A stretch of 64,000 nt of DNA, from the NCBI RefSeq assembly GCF_049844995.1, contig NZ_JBNCMC010000004.1:595653-659652 (forward strand). Reading direction: 5' to 3'. The stretch comes from Luteimicrobium sp049844995. Lineage in GTDB: Bacteria; Actinomycetota; Actinomycetes; Actinomycetales; Cellulomonadaceae. A program made the position numbers and the translations under genes. Under the pieces are notes generated by a model. The model was not told the DNA's origin, made no database searches, and worked only from the letters and a program-made list of their open reading frames with translations. Positions 41,552 through 49,239 of this stretch are shown here, piece by piece (within the stretch, counting starts at the first letter, position 1; every line of letters starts with the position of its first letter).

Positions 41552-42772
41552 GTGACCCGCGCCTACCTCGACCACGCCGCGACGACTCCCATGTCGTCGT
41601 CGGCGCTCGAGGCGATGACCACGGAGCTCGCGCGCACCGGCAACCCGTCGTCCCTCCACACCGCGGGCCGGGCGGCGCGGCGGACGGTGGAGGAGTCGCG
41701 CGAGACCCTCGCGGCGGCCGTGGGCGCGCGGCCCAGCGAGATCCTCTTCACGGGCGGCGGCACGGAGGCCGACAACCTCGCCGTCAAGGGCATCTTCTGG
41801 GCCCGGCGGAGCGGCCGCCCCGAGCGTCGCCGCATCCTGGTGTCGGCGGTCGAGCACCATGCCGTCCTCGACCCGGCGTTCTGGATGGCCGAGCACTCGG
41901 GTGCGGAGATCGTGCTCCTGCCCGTGGACGGCGAGGGCCGGGTGGACCTCGACGCGCTGCGCGAGGAGCTGGCCGCGAACGCCGCGCAGACCGCCCTGGT
42001 CTCGGTGATGTGGGCGAACAACGAGGTGGGCACGGTGCAGCCGATCCGCGAGATCGTCCAGCTCGCGCACCACCACGGCGTCCCGGTGCACAGCGACGCC
42101 GTCCAGGCGCTCGGCCAGGTGCCCGTCGACTTCGCGGGGAGCGGCCTCGACGCCATGACGGTCACCGCCCACAAGCTGGGGGGACCGGTCGGGACGGGTG
42201 CGCTCGTCGCCCGCAAGGATCTCGCCCTGACCTCGGTGCTGCACGGCGGCGGCCAGGAGCGCGGCGTGCGGTCGGGGACCCTCGACGTCGCCGGGATCCG
42301 AGCCTTCGCCGTCGCCGCGGCCGAGGCCGTCGGGGCGCTCGAGGAGCGGGCCGCCCGCTTCGCCGCGCTGCGCGACCGGCTGGTGGCAGGGATCCGCGAG
42401 CGAGTGCCCGACGCCGTCCTGCGCGGCCCCGCCGACCTCACCCTGCCGGCCGACGGGCGTTCCCCGCGGCTGCCGGCCAACGCCCACTTCACGTTCCCGG
42501 GCTGCGAGGGCGACTCGCTGCTGTACCTGCTCGACTCGGCCGGCGTCGAGGTCTCCACGGGCTCGGCGTGCCAGGCCGGCGTCCCGCGGCCCTCGCACGT
42601 GCTGCTCGCCATGGGCGTGCCCGAGGTCGAGGCGCGTGGCGCGCTGCGCTTCTCGTTCGGCGCACCCAGCAGCGACGCCGACGTCGACCTCGTCCTCGAG
42701 GTGCTGCCGGGCGTCGTCGAGAGAGCGCGGGCGGCGGGGCTCGTCTCGCTGGGCACGGGAGGTGCGCGATGA
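41552..42772 (+). CDS. cysteine desulfurase (NifS/IscS class)
   Basis: 406 aa PLP enzyme that releases sulfur from cysteine as an enzyme persulfide. N-terminus YLDHAATTPM; PLP Lys in TAHKLGGPVG (~207); persulfide Cys in STGSACQAG (~339) on the class I-type loop. Because mnmA follows with ATGA overlap, its sulfur most likely feeds tRNA 2-thiouridylation, as with the IscS-MnmA pair. Iron-sulfur assembly is also possible. The same gene order (desulfurase, mnmA, MetE-like, ligA further on) is known from mycobacteria. Confidence 0.94.
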   Translation: MTRAYLDHAATTPMSSSALEAMTTELARTGNPSSLHTAGRAARRTVEESRETLAAAVGARPSEILFTGGGTEADNLAVKGIFWARRSGRPERRRILVSAVEHHAVLDPAFWMAEHSGAEIVLLPVDGEGRVDLDALREELAANAAQTALVSVMWANNEVGTVQPIREIVQLAHHHGVPVHSDAVQALGQVPVDFAGSGLDAMTVTAHKLGGPVGTGALVARKDLALTSVLHGGGQERGVRSGTLDVAGIRAFAVAAAEAVGALEERAARFAALRDRLVAGIRERVPDAVLRGPADLTLPADGRSPRLPANAHFTFPGCEGDSLLYLLDSAGVEVSTGSACQAGVPRPSHVLLAMGVPEVEARGALRFSFGAPSSDADVDLVLEVLPGVVERARAAGLVSLGTGGAR

Positions 42773-43917
42773 GGGTCCTGGCGGCGATGTCGGGCGGCGT
42801 CGACTCCGCGGTCGCGGCGGCGCTCGCGGTCGAGGCCGGCCACGAGGTGGTCGGCGTGCACATGGCGCTGTCGCGCACCCGCGACCAGTTCCGGACCGGC
42901 TCGCGCGGCTGCTGCTCGATCGAGGACGCGGGAGACGCCCGCCGCGCGGCCGACGTCCTCGGCATCCCGTACTACGTGTGGGACCTGTCGGAGCGCTTCG
43001 AGGAGACGGTCGTCGCGGACTTCCTGGCCGAGTACGAGGCCGGCCGGACGCCCAACCCGTGCGTGCGCTGCAACGAGCACATCAAGTTCGAGGCCCTGCT
43101 CGACCGCGCGACGGCGCTCGGCTTCGACGCCGTCGCGACCGGCCACTACGCGCAGGTCGTGGAGCGCGACGGCCGCCGCGAGCTGCACCGGTCGCCGAAC
43201 ACCGAGAAGGACCAGTCGTACGTGCTCGCCGTGATGGGCCCCGACCGCCTGCGCCGCGCCCTGTTCCCGCTCGGCGGCTACGCGTCCAAGGCCGAGGTGC
43301 GGGCCGAGGCGGAGCGCCGCGGCCTGTCCGTGAGCGCCAAGCCCGACTCCTACGACATCTGCTTCGTCGCCGACGGCGACACCCACGGCTTCCTGCGCGA
43401 CCGGCTCGGCGCGCGGCCGGGGGAGATCGTGGACGCCGAGGGCGTGGTCCTCGGCGAGCACGACGGCGCGTACGCGTTCACGGTCGGCCAGCGCAAGGGC
43501 CTGCGGATCGACCGTCCCGCCGAGGACGGCCGCCCCCGTTACGTCCTCGACGTCCAGCCCGTCCAGAACCGGGTCGTCGTGGGGCCGGCGGAGCTGCTCA
43601 CGGTCGACACGATCGCGGGCACCGGACCCGTCTGGTTCGACGGCGCCGACACGTCCGGCGCGTGGTTCGACGCCGAGGTGCAGGTCCGGGCGCACGGCGA
43701 GCCCGTGCCGGCCCGCGTCCGCGCCGCGGCGCAGGGCGGCCCCGACGACGCCGCCCCGGCACCCGGGCTCGAGGTCCGCCTCACCGGCGAGCGCCTCCGG
43801 GGCGTCGCGCCCGGCCAGTCCGTCGTGGTGTACGACGGCACGCGGGTCGTCGGCCAGGCGACCGTGTCCGCGGCCTCGCGCTCCGGCGCACCCCGCGCGG
43901 CAGCGGCCGCCCGGTGA
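42769..43917 (+). CDS. mnmA: tRNA-specific 2-thiouridylase MnmA
   Basis: 382 aa. Adds sulfur to U34 of Lys, Glu and Gln tRNAs. The PP-loop SGGVDSAVA is at ~8, the first catalytic Cys in NPCVRCNEHIK (~98) and the second in YDICFV (~198); TGHYAQV and SPNTEKDQSYVL are family hallmarks. Starts by ATGA overlap with the desulfurase and ends by GTGA overlap with the next gene. Slight Ala/Arg-rich tail at the end. Confidence 0.97.
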   Translation: MRVLAAMSGGVDSAVAAALAVEAGHEVVGVHMALSRTRDQFRTGSRGCCSIEDAGDARRAADVLGIPYYVWDLSERFEETVVADFLAEYEAGRTPNPCVRCNEHIKFEALLDRATALGFDAVATGHYAQVVERDGRRELHRSPNTEKDQSYVLAVMGPDRLRRALFPLGGYASKAEVRAEAERRGLSVSAKPDSYDICFVADGDTHGFLRDRLGARPGEIVDAEGVVLGEHDGAYAFTVGQRKGLRIDRPAEDGRPRYVLDVQPVQNRVVVGPAELLTVDTIAGTGPVWFDGADTSGAWFDAEVQVRAHGEPVPARVRAAAQGGPDDAAPAPGLEVRLTGERLRGVAPGQSVVVYDGTRVVGQATVSAASRSGAPRAAAAAR

Positions 43918-44933
43918 CCACGGTCTCGGGCCCCGGGCCGTTCCCGGGCACGGAGCCGCTCGCCGCCCAGCAGGCCGTCATGGACCAGCTCGTCGACGTG
44001 CCCTACGGCGTGGACGGCCTGCCGTTCCTCGTCCAGCTCCCGCAGCGCGGGGCCGGCAGCGACCCGGTGGGCCGCACGGCGAGCCTGCTCGACGAGCTCG
44101 CCGCCGAGGTCGGTCCGCACGGCTGGAAGCTCGCCGACCGGCCCGGCGCCGACCTGCGGGGCGCGGCCGCCACTCTCCGCGACGACCTCACCGCGCTCGG
44201 GGTCGCCGCCCACGGCTACACGGGACGGCTCACGGTCGGCGCGCTCGGGCCGTGGTCCCTCGCCGCACAGCTCTACCTGGCCCGCGGCGACCGCGTGCTC
44301 ACCGACGCGGGAGCGGTGCGCGACGTCGCCGCGTCGCTCGCGTCCGGCCTGGCGCAGCACCTCGCCGACCTCCGCGCGCAGCTGCCCGGCCTGGGCGACG
44401 TCGTCGTGCAGCTCGACGAGCCGCTGCTCGGTCAGGTCGCGGCCGGTGTCCTCCCGACCTTCTCGGGCTACTCGCGCATCCCGGCGGTCGCCGGCCCCGA
44501 GCTGGTGGAGGGCCTGCAGCCCGTGCTCGACGCCGTCCACGCCGCCGGGGGATCGACCACGGTCCACGTCGGGCCCGCCTGGGTCGGGGTCGCGCCCGTC
44601 GTCCTGGCCGGCGCGGGCGGCGTCGGGCTCGACGTCGGCGCGTGGGACGAGCGCACCTGGGAGACGGTCGCCCGCGCCGTCGAGCGCGGAGTCAGTTTCT
44701 GGGCCGGGCTCCCGCGCGCCCGGGTCTCGCAGTGCGCGGGACCGGAGGTCGGCACGGTCGCGGACGCCCTGACCGTGCCGTGGAAGCGCGTCGGTCTGCC
44801 GGTCGCCCGGCTGCGCGACGTCGTCCTCACCACCCCCGCCACGCCGCTGCCGCCCGGCGACCAGGCCGCCCGCGACGCGCTCGGGACGCTCGTCCGCGTC
44901 GCCGAGGTCGTGGCCGAGCGGGCGGACGGGTGA
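43914..44933 (+). CDS. MetE-like protein (vitamin B12-independent methionine synthase family)
   Basis: 339 aa, matching only the C-terminal half of MetE. Visible family parts: YTGRLTVGALGPWSLAAQLYL, VVVQLDEPLLGQV and STTVHVGPAW. At this length it cannot be a full methionine synthase; related actinobacterial proteins beside mnmA and ligA are uncharacterised. The zinc-ligand pattern of true MetE (His-x-Cys) is not seen; HVGPAW replaces it, so catalysis as MetE is doubtful. GTGA overlap with mnmA. Confidence 0.85.
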   Translation: MTTVSGPGPFPGTEPLAAQQAVMDQLVDVPYGVDGLPFLVQLPQRGAGSDPVGRTASLLDELAAEVGPHGWKLADRPGADLRGAAATLRDDLTALGVAAHGYTGRLTVGALGPWSLAAQLYLARGDRVLTDAGAVRDVAASLASGLAQHLADLRAQLPGLGDVVVQLDEPLLGQVAAGVLPTFSGYSRIPAVAGPELVEGLQPVLDAVHAAGGSTTVHVGPAWVGVAPVVLAGAGGVGLDVGAWDERTWETVARAVERGVSFWAGLPRARVSQCAGPEVGTVADALTVPWKRVGLPVARLRDVVLTTPATPLPPGDQAARDALGTLVRVAEVVAERADG

Positions 44934-44989
44934 GCCTGGTCCCACCGACTCGACGCGCGCCGGACGCTCGCCCGGGGCACCCTGTTCGC

Positions 44990-45520
44990 ATGGGCACGAG
45001 CGCGCCGGCTCGCTCGGGGGCGCCCGCCGCGCGCGGACCGCGGCTCTGGCGGGTCGTCCTGTACGCCGTGCTGTGCTCGTTCGTCCCCTGGGCGCTCGGG
45101 GGAGCGTGGGCCGCGGTCACCCGGGCCCGGGAGGGGTTCCCGATCGGCGGCGGCTCCTTCGCCGGTGTCGACGCGGACCGGTGGCTGCGTTTCGCGGACG
45201 ACTGGTTCATCGCCTCGTCGTACGTCCTGCCCTTCGTGGCCGCGGCGCTCGTGGCCGGCTGGGTGGTCGTCGTGCCGCAGCGCAGCCGCTGGGCGCTCGC
45301 GCTCGCGGTCACGGTGCTCGTCTCCGCGGTGGTGCTGCTCATGGCGTTCGGGGACGGGTTCGTCCACGGCGCGGGGTCGCCGTTCGGCTACGGCGTGGTC
45401 GCGCTGCTCCTGTCGGTCGTGACGCTCGACCTGCCCCTGTGCTTCGTCCTCGCCGCGTGGCTCGCCGTGCCGCTGCGCGTGCTCGCGCCGCCCGCGCGGC
45501 CGCTCAACCCTTGGCGCTGA
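44990..45520 (+). CDS. four-helix membrane protein of unknown function
   Basis: 176 aa. Hydrophobic segments at ~25-45, ~80-102, ~110-130 and ~140-165, with a polar loop between the first two. No motif I recognise. The start at 44990 gives a basic N-terminus before helix 1. It sits between the MetE-like gene (57 bp upstream) and a convergent HtrA-like protease gene whose last codons it overlaps by 17 bp at the 3' ends. Confidence 0.75.
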   Translation: MGTSAPARSGAPAARGPRLWRVVLYAVLCSFVPWALGGAWAAVTRAREGFPIGGGSFAGVDADRWLRFADDWFIASSYVLPFVAAALVAGWVVVVPQRSRWALALAVTVLVSAVVLLMAFGDGFVHGAGSPFGYGVVALLLSVVTLDLPLCFVLAAWLAVPLRVLAPPARPLNPWR

Positions 45521-46631
45521 CCGGCGCGAGCGTGATGGTCGCGGTGTGCTCCTTGCCGTCGCGGAGGTAGACGGCGTCGACCTTGTCCCCGGACGTCGAG
45601 GTCACCGTCAGCCTCGCGAGGGTGGCCGTCGTCGGGGCGGTGACGTCGCCCAGCCGGGTGATGAGGTCGCCGGCCCTCAGCCCCGCCTTGTCCGCCGACC
45701 CGCCCTTGGTCACCGACTCCACGAAGAGCCCCGGCGCGACGTCGAACGCCGCGGCGGTCTCCTCGGTGACCGTCGACGCCGTCATCCCGAAGCTCGGGTG
45801 CGCGACCTTGCCGTGCGCGAGGAGCTCGTCCGTGATGGAGCGCACGGTGTCGACGGGCACCGCGAAGCCGATGCCGACGGACCCGCCGCCGGCCTGGCCC
45901 TGCTCGTTGGGGACGGTCGCGATGGCCGTGTTCACGCCCACGAGGCGGCCGTCGCAGTCCACGAGGGCGCCGCCCGAGTTGCCCGGGTTGATCGAGGCGT
46001 CCGTCTGCACGACGCCGGTCAGGACGGTCGTCCCGCCCGTGCCGGTGGGTACGGTGACCTCGCGCCCGAGCGCGCTCACGATGCCGGCGGTGACGGACCC
46101 CGACAGCCCGAGCGGCGCGCCCAGCGCGACCACCGGCTCGCCGACCTCGACGGCGTCGGAGTGCGAGAACGGGATCGTCGGCAGGCTCTCGCCGGCGTCG
46201 ATGCGCAGCACGGCGAGGTCGGTCTGCGGGTCGCGGCCCACGAGCTCGGCGGCGTACGAGCGGCCGTCGGACAGCAGCACCTCGATCTTCCCGCCCTTCA
46301 CGGCGGGCGTGATGACGTGGTCGTTCGTCACGACGACGCCGTCCGACCCGACGATCTCGCCGCTGCCGGTGCCGCTCCCGGACGTCCCGTGGGCGGCGAT
46401 CGTGACGATGGTCGGCAGCGTGCCGGACGCGACGCTCACGGCGTCGCACGCACCGCCGCCCGACGCGTCGGCGTGACCGCCCCACACGCCGCCCGCGAAC
46501 CCGAGCGCCGCCGCCGCGACGACGCCGCCCGCCACGGCCCACGGCGCCCAGCCGCGGCCGGGCCGGCGGTCCGGCTCCCCGTCTGGCGCGCGGCCCGGGG
46601 TCGGCGTGCCCTCCCCGCCGACGTCGCTCAT
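45504..46631 (-). CDS. HtrA/DegP-like S1C serine protease with PDZ domain
   Basis: 375 aa. A Pro/Gly-rich cytoplasmic N-terminus, one membrane helix (~30-52), a trypsin-like domain and a C-terminal PDZ (~285-365). Catalytic triad: His in VVTNDHVI (~105), Asp in TDLAVLRID (~141), Ser in INPGNSGGALVD (~218). It is anchored with the protease domain outside, typical of actinobacterial HtrA used in envelope quality control. Its ATG overlaps the stop of the prolyl oligopeptidase gene. Confidence 0.92.
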   Translation of the reverse strand: MSDVGGEGTPTPGRAPDGEPDRRPGRGWAPWAVAGGVVAAAALGFAGGVWGGHADASGGGACDAVSVASGTLPTIVTIAAHGTSGSGTGSGEIVGSDGVVVTNDHVITPAVKGGKIEVLLSDGRSYAAELVGRDPQTDLAVLRIDAGESLPTIPFSHSDAVEVGEPVVALGAPLGLSGSVTAGIVSALGREVTVPTGTGGTTVLTGVVQTDASINPGNSGGALVDCDGRLVGVNTAIATVPNEQGQAGGGSVGIGFAVPVDTVRSITDELLAHGKVAHPSFGMTASTVTEETAAAFDVAPGLFVESVTKGGSADKAGLRAGDLITRLGDVTAPTTATLARLTVTSTSGDKVDAVYLRDGKEHTATITLAPVSAKG

Positions 46632-48787
46632 CCGAGCCGCCCCCAGAGGAACCGGTAGGCGATCGCGGCCATGTGCGCGGCCTGCTTGTTGTCCGCGGCG
46701 CCGCCGTGGCCGCCCTCGACGTTCTCCCAGTAGGTGACGTCGCGGCCGCCGTCGAGCAGGAGCGCCGCCATCTTGCGCGCGTGCCCGGGATGGACGCGGT
46801 CGTCGCGGGTCGAGGTGGTGAACAGGACCGGCGGGTACGGCCGTGACGGGTCGACGAGGTGGTACGGCGAGAACGTGCGGACGAACTCCCACTGCGCGGG
46901 GTCGTCGGGGTCGCCGTACTCGGCCGCCCACGACGCGCCGGCGAGCAGCTTGGTGTACCGGCGCATGTCGAGCAGCGGCACCTGGCAGACGATCGCCCCG
47001 AAGAGCTCGGGGTACTGGGTGAGCATGTTGCCCATGAGCAGGCCGCCGTTGCTGCCGCCCTGGGTGCCGAGGTGCTCGGGCGTGGTCACGCCCCGCGCCA
47101 CCAGGTCGCGCGCCACGGCCGCGAAGTCCTCGTAGGCGCGGTGCCGGTGCGCGGTGAGCGCCGCCTGGTGCCAGGCCGGGCCGTACTCGCCACCGCCGCG
47201 GATGTTAGCGACGACGTACGTCCCGCCGCGGGCGAGCCACGCCCGGCCGAGGCCGCCCGAGTACGACGGCGTGAGCGAGATCTCGAAGCCGCCGTAGCCG
47301 TAGAGCAGCGTGGGCCGCGCCCCGGCCGGCGCCCCCACGGGCCCGACCTGGAAGTACGGGACCCGGGTGCCGTCGTCGGACGTCGCGAAGTGCTGGGAGA
47401 CCGTGAGCCCCGCGGCGTCGAAGAACGCGGGCATCGATTTGAGGGACTCGGGCTTGAGCCGCTCCGGCGCATCGTCGGCCTCGCCTCCCGGCCCGACGAC
47501 GCGGGCGAGCGACAGCGTGGTGGGCGTCAGATAGTCCGTGCTGACCAGCCAGACGTCGTCGCTCGTGTGCGAGTCGACGGCCCGGACGCCGGTGGTCCCG
47601 ATCGCGGGGGCGCCGGGCAGCGGGCTCCGGGCCCAGGGCGTGCCGGGCGCGGCGTCCGGACCTGGCGGCGTGAGGACGTGGAGCCGGTTCTTCACGTCGT
47701 CGAGGACGTTGACGACGAGGTGGTGCTCGGTCCAGGTGGCGCCCGCGAGCGACGTCGTGGGGGTGGGCTCGAACAGGACGGTGAGCTCGCGCGAGCCCGC
47801 CATGAAGTCGTCGAACCGGGCCGCGAGGAGCGCGCCGGCGGGGTGGGTGACCGGGCCGTCGGCGCCCTCGACCGTCCACGGGTCGCGCAGCTCGACGAGG
47901 AGCCACTCGCGCCGCGGCGAGGCCTCCGCGGACCGCGGGACGTCGACGAGCCGCAGGCCGCCGGCCGGATCCAGCCAGAACAGCTCCGCCTCGTAGAACG
48001 CGATCGCCCGGCTCACGAGGTCGCGCTCGTACCCGACGTCGCGCGTCCGGTGCGCCGCGATGTACAGGTCGTCGGGCTCGCCCTCGTAGACGCTCTCCGC
48101 GTCCGCGAGCGGCGTCCCGCGCCGCCACCGCTTCACGACGCGCGGGTAGCCCGACGTCGTCGTGCTCGGCGCGCCGTCCGGGCCGGGGCCGAAGTCGGTG
48201 AACACGTACACGGCGTCGTCGTCGATCCAGGACAGGCCCCCCTTGGCCTCGTCCCGGTGGAAGCCGCCCTCGGCGGGCGGCACGATGCGCTTCTCGACGA
48301 GGTCGAGCTCCCGGCTGACGTCCGCGTCGGACCCTCCGCGCGAGAGGTCGACGATCGCCCGCCGCCACGGCGCCTCCGGGTCGACGGGGCGCAGGACGCT
48401 CGCCCCGTGCCACACCCAGCTCTCGCCCTCGTCCTCGGCGAGGGCGTCGAGGTCGAGGACCGTCTCCCACGCGGGCTCGTCGGTGCGGTAGGAGTCGAGC
48501 GTCGTCCGCCGCCACACGCCGCGCACGTGGACGTCGTCGCGCCAGAAGTTGTAGAGGTGGTCGCCGAGCGCCGAGACGTCGGGGATCTTGTCGTGGCTGT
48601 CGAGGACCTCGAGGATCTCCGCCTCGAGGTCGGCGAGCGCCGGGGCCGCGGACTCGGCACCACCCAGCCGCTCCTCCGCCTCGGCGTTGCGCTCGCGGAC
48701 CCAGGCGAGCGCGCGTTCTCCCTCGACGTCCTCGAGCCACAGGTAGGGGTCGGGCGGAGTCTCGGCCGGGGGCTCGGGCGTCGTCAT
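46628..48787 (-). CDS. prolyl oligopeptidase family serine peptidase
   Basis: 719 aa S9A peptidase: a beta-propeller gate domain (~70-430) and an alpha/beta hydrolase domain. Catalytic Ser in TQGGSNGGLLMG (~578), Asp in TRDDRVHPGHARKM (~663), His in EGGHGGA (~694). The start at 48787 (MTTPEPPAETPPDPYLWLEDVEG) matches the family N-terminus PYxWLEDxxG; frame upstream is Arg-rich shadow. No signal peptide, so cytoplasmic. Coupled to the HtrA gene by ATGA. Confidence 0.94.
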   Translation of the reverse strand: MTTPEPPAETPPDPYLWLEDVEGERALAWVRERNAEAEERLGGAESAAPALADLEAEILEVLDSHDKIPDVSALGDHLYNFWRDDVHVRGVWRRTTLDSYRTDEPAWETVLDLDALAEDEGESWVWHGASVLRPVDPEAPWRRAIVDLSRGGSDADVSRELDLVEKRIVPPAEGGFHRDEAKGGLSWIDDDAVYVFTDFGPGPDGAPSTTTSGYPRVVKRWRRGTPLADAESVYEGEPDDLYIAAHRTRDVGYERDLVSRAIAFYEAELFWLDPAGGLRLVDVPRSAEASPRREWLLVELRDPWTVEGADGPVTHPAGALLAARFDDFMAGSRELTVLFEPTPTTSLAGATWTEHHLVVNVLDDVKNRLHVLTPPGPDAAPGTPWARSPLPGAPAIGTTGVRAVDSHTSDDVWLVSTDYLTPTTLSLARVVGPGGEADDAPERLKPESLKSMPAFFDAAGLTVSQHFATSDDGTRVPYFQVGPVGAPAGARPTLLYGYGGFEISLTPSYSGGLGRAWLARGGTYVVANIRGGGEYGPAWHQAALTAHRHRAYEDFAAVARDLVARGVTTPEHLGTQGGSNGGLLMGNMLTQYPELFGAIVCQVPLLDMRRYTKLLAGASWAAEYGDPDDPAQWEFVRTFSPYHLVDPSRPYPPVLFTTSTRDDRVHPGHARKMAALLLDGGRDVTYWENVEGGHGGAADNKQAAHMAAIAYRFLWGRLG

Positions 48788-48835
48788 AGCAAGAACCCTA
48801 GAGCGGCGCCGGCGTCCCGTCCCGGCCAGGTCCCC

Positions 48836-48875
48836 TCGCCGACGGTGACGCTGTGCTCGCCGACGATGACGCGCC
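48836..48875. repeat. dispersed GCCGAYGRTGACG repeat, copy 2
   Basis: 40-bp copy of the repeat also at 29316-29355 (33 of 40 identical, all differences transitions), again as two units 20 bp apart. It lies in the 206-bp gap between the prolyl oligopeptidase start and a small membrane protein gene. The rest of that gap shows nothing recognisable. Confidence 0.65.
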
Positions 48876-48993
48876 TCAGACCGTCGGCGGACCGAGCCGC
48901 CCTGCAGCACCCACCCGAGGGTGGACCCGTCGCCTCGCAACTGACGACCCCGGCCCGACGCGGCGGCGACCGCCGCGCAGGCAGAGTCGAGCC

Positions 48994-49239
48994 ATGGCAC
49001 TCCTCCAGCACCACGACCGCCGCGGAAGCGGGGCCCGCGACCTGCTCGACGGACTGGTCGCCGCCGCGATGGCGGTGCTCGCGCTCGTCGCCCTCGTGCT
49101 CGCGCTGATCCTCGTCGGCACCTGGGTCGGACGCGCGGTCACGGGCCACGGGCTGACGAGCGTGTCCTCGTCGGGCGCCGGGTACTCGACGGTCGTGGAC
49201 CGGCCGGTGTCGTACGCGCACGGCATGATGGGCGCGTGA
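48994..49239 (+). CDS. small single-helix membrane protein
   Basis: 81 aa. One strong hydrophobic segment (~20-45, with LVAAAMAVLALVALVLALIL) between a basic N-terminus (MALLQHHDRRGSGARD) and a Ser/Gly-rich tail. The ATG at 48994 begins where the sequence becomes protein-like. Its stop overlaps the GTG of ligA, which argues that it is translated. No function recognised. Confidence 0.65.
   Translation: MALLQHHDRRGSGARDLLDGLVAAAMAVLALVALVLALILVGTWVGRAVTGHGLTSVSSSGAGYSTVVDRPVSYAHGMMGA

Noticed and set aside
45504..45520. 17-bp overlap of convergent genes as evidence that one is false
   Set aside because: The protease has a full catalytic triad and PDZ, and the membrane protein shows four clear helices. 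Short 3'-3' overlaps are common in compact genomes.
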